Made by a program: the position numbers and the translations under genes. Of a stretch of DNA of 64,000 nucleotides, positions 63,755 to 64,000 are shown one piece after another; within the stretch, counting starts at the first letter, position 1, and every line of letters starts with the position of its first letter. The DNA is from Enterococcus raffinosus. GTDB lineage: Bacteria; Bacillota; Bacilli; Lactobacillales; Enterococcaceae. The notes beneath the pieces were generated by a model that was not told where the DNA came from, did not search any database, and worked only from the letters and a program-made list of their open reading frames with translations. Location of the stretch: positions 42,351 through 106,350 of the forward strand of contig NZ_JAHLOS010000012.1 in the NCBI RefSeq assembly GCF_018917525.1, given 5' to 3'.

Positions 63755-64000
63755 TCATGAACCGACCAATCCTGCCAACGGTTCTTTGATAAATTGAGTA
63801 AATAACGTTTTCAGCTTTTCTGCAACATAAGTTTTCGCTGGAAACAATTTAATTTCTAATAAACGCCATTCCTTCTTTTCGAAATATTCTGTAAAGAAGA
63901 CATAATAACGGCGCAGTGCGCTATTCGATCGTGTGCGCATAAAAATGTGACGCACAAGATCGGCCAATACAAATGAGAAATCCGCTTCTGTCAATTCTTC
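63755..64000 (-). CDS. Uncharacterised protein, 5' end outside window
   Basis: The frame is open through the right edge of the window, and an in-frame TTG at 63994 has no better claim than an upstream start. The 80 visible C-terminal residues are basic and aromatic (SALRRYYVFFTEYFEKKEWRLLEIKLFPAKTYVAEKL) with an amphipathic helical end. I do not recognise it. It is probably cotranscribed with the DUF2922-like gene 54 bases downstream. Confidence 0.55.
   Translation of the reverse strand, partial: EELTEADFSFVLADLVRHIFMRTRSNSALRRYYVFFTEYFEKKEWRLLEIKLFPAKTYVAEKLKTLFTQFIKEPLAGLVGS

Overview
The window is low-GC Gram-positive DNA. Its core gene order (ylaN-ftsW-pyc, CAP protein-ylbF-ylbG, rsmD-coaD-sepM, comEA-comEB-comEC-holA), a PBP5-type class B PBP, LtaS, DUF1002 and DUF2922 proteins point to an Enterococcus or a close relative. 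No rRNA or tRNA is present, so the species is not settled.

Region 1 (1-7208) is the right-hand part of an integrated filamentous (inovirus-type) phage. In order it carries a coat-like membrane protein cut by the window edge, a 59-residue major-coat-like protein followed by a strong terminator, a giant pIII-like adsorption protein, a pVI-like membrane protein, a Zot/pI-type assembly ATPase, a 29-residue single-span peptide, a pV-like small protein and a Rep_trans initiator. This is close to the Ff phage gene order. Three details stand out. The adsorption protein needs a -1 frameshift at a U UUU UUA heptamer to obtain its signal peptide. The first codons of rep contain a C6/G6 hairpin that resembles the ICEBs1/Tn916-type relaxase nick site. 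The element ends at a 28-bp dif-like site (7181-7208), implying XerCD-mediated integration. A membrane-anchored Mrr-type nuclease lies between rep and dif.

Region 2 (7205-9007) is an IS30-family element with inverted ends and a 15-bp direct repeat. It appears to carry a GNAT acetyltransferase as a passenger and sits directly against the dif site.

Region 3 (9008-64000) is chromosomal. Most genes run on the minus strand, toward dif, as expected for a replichore ending there. It holds cell-envelope genes (ltaS, pbp5, uppP, ftsW), a MutS2-like ATPase without an Smr domain, asnB, a probable structured small RNA between asnB and mutS2, and a three-gene operon of PD-(D/E)xK-like, sce7725-like and DUF6483-GNAT proteins. 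It also holds an osmolyte ABC transporter, a Cas4/XPD-like fusion helicase and a probable iron-efflux P1B-4 ATPase behind a Fur-like box.

Two further units are a fermentative electron-transfer operon (flavodoxin, NfnA, NfnB, pyruvate:flavodoxin oxidoreductase) and the late-competence comE genes. A 156-bp intergenic unit is repeated in tandem upstream of the osmolyte transporter's 3' end, and a related hairpin element lies near 14.3 kb.
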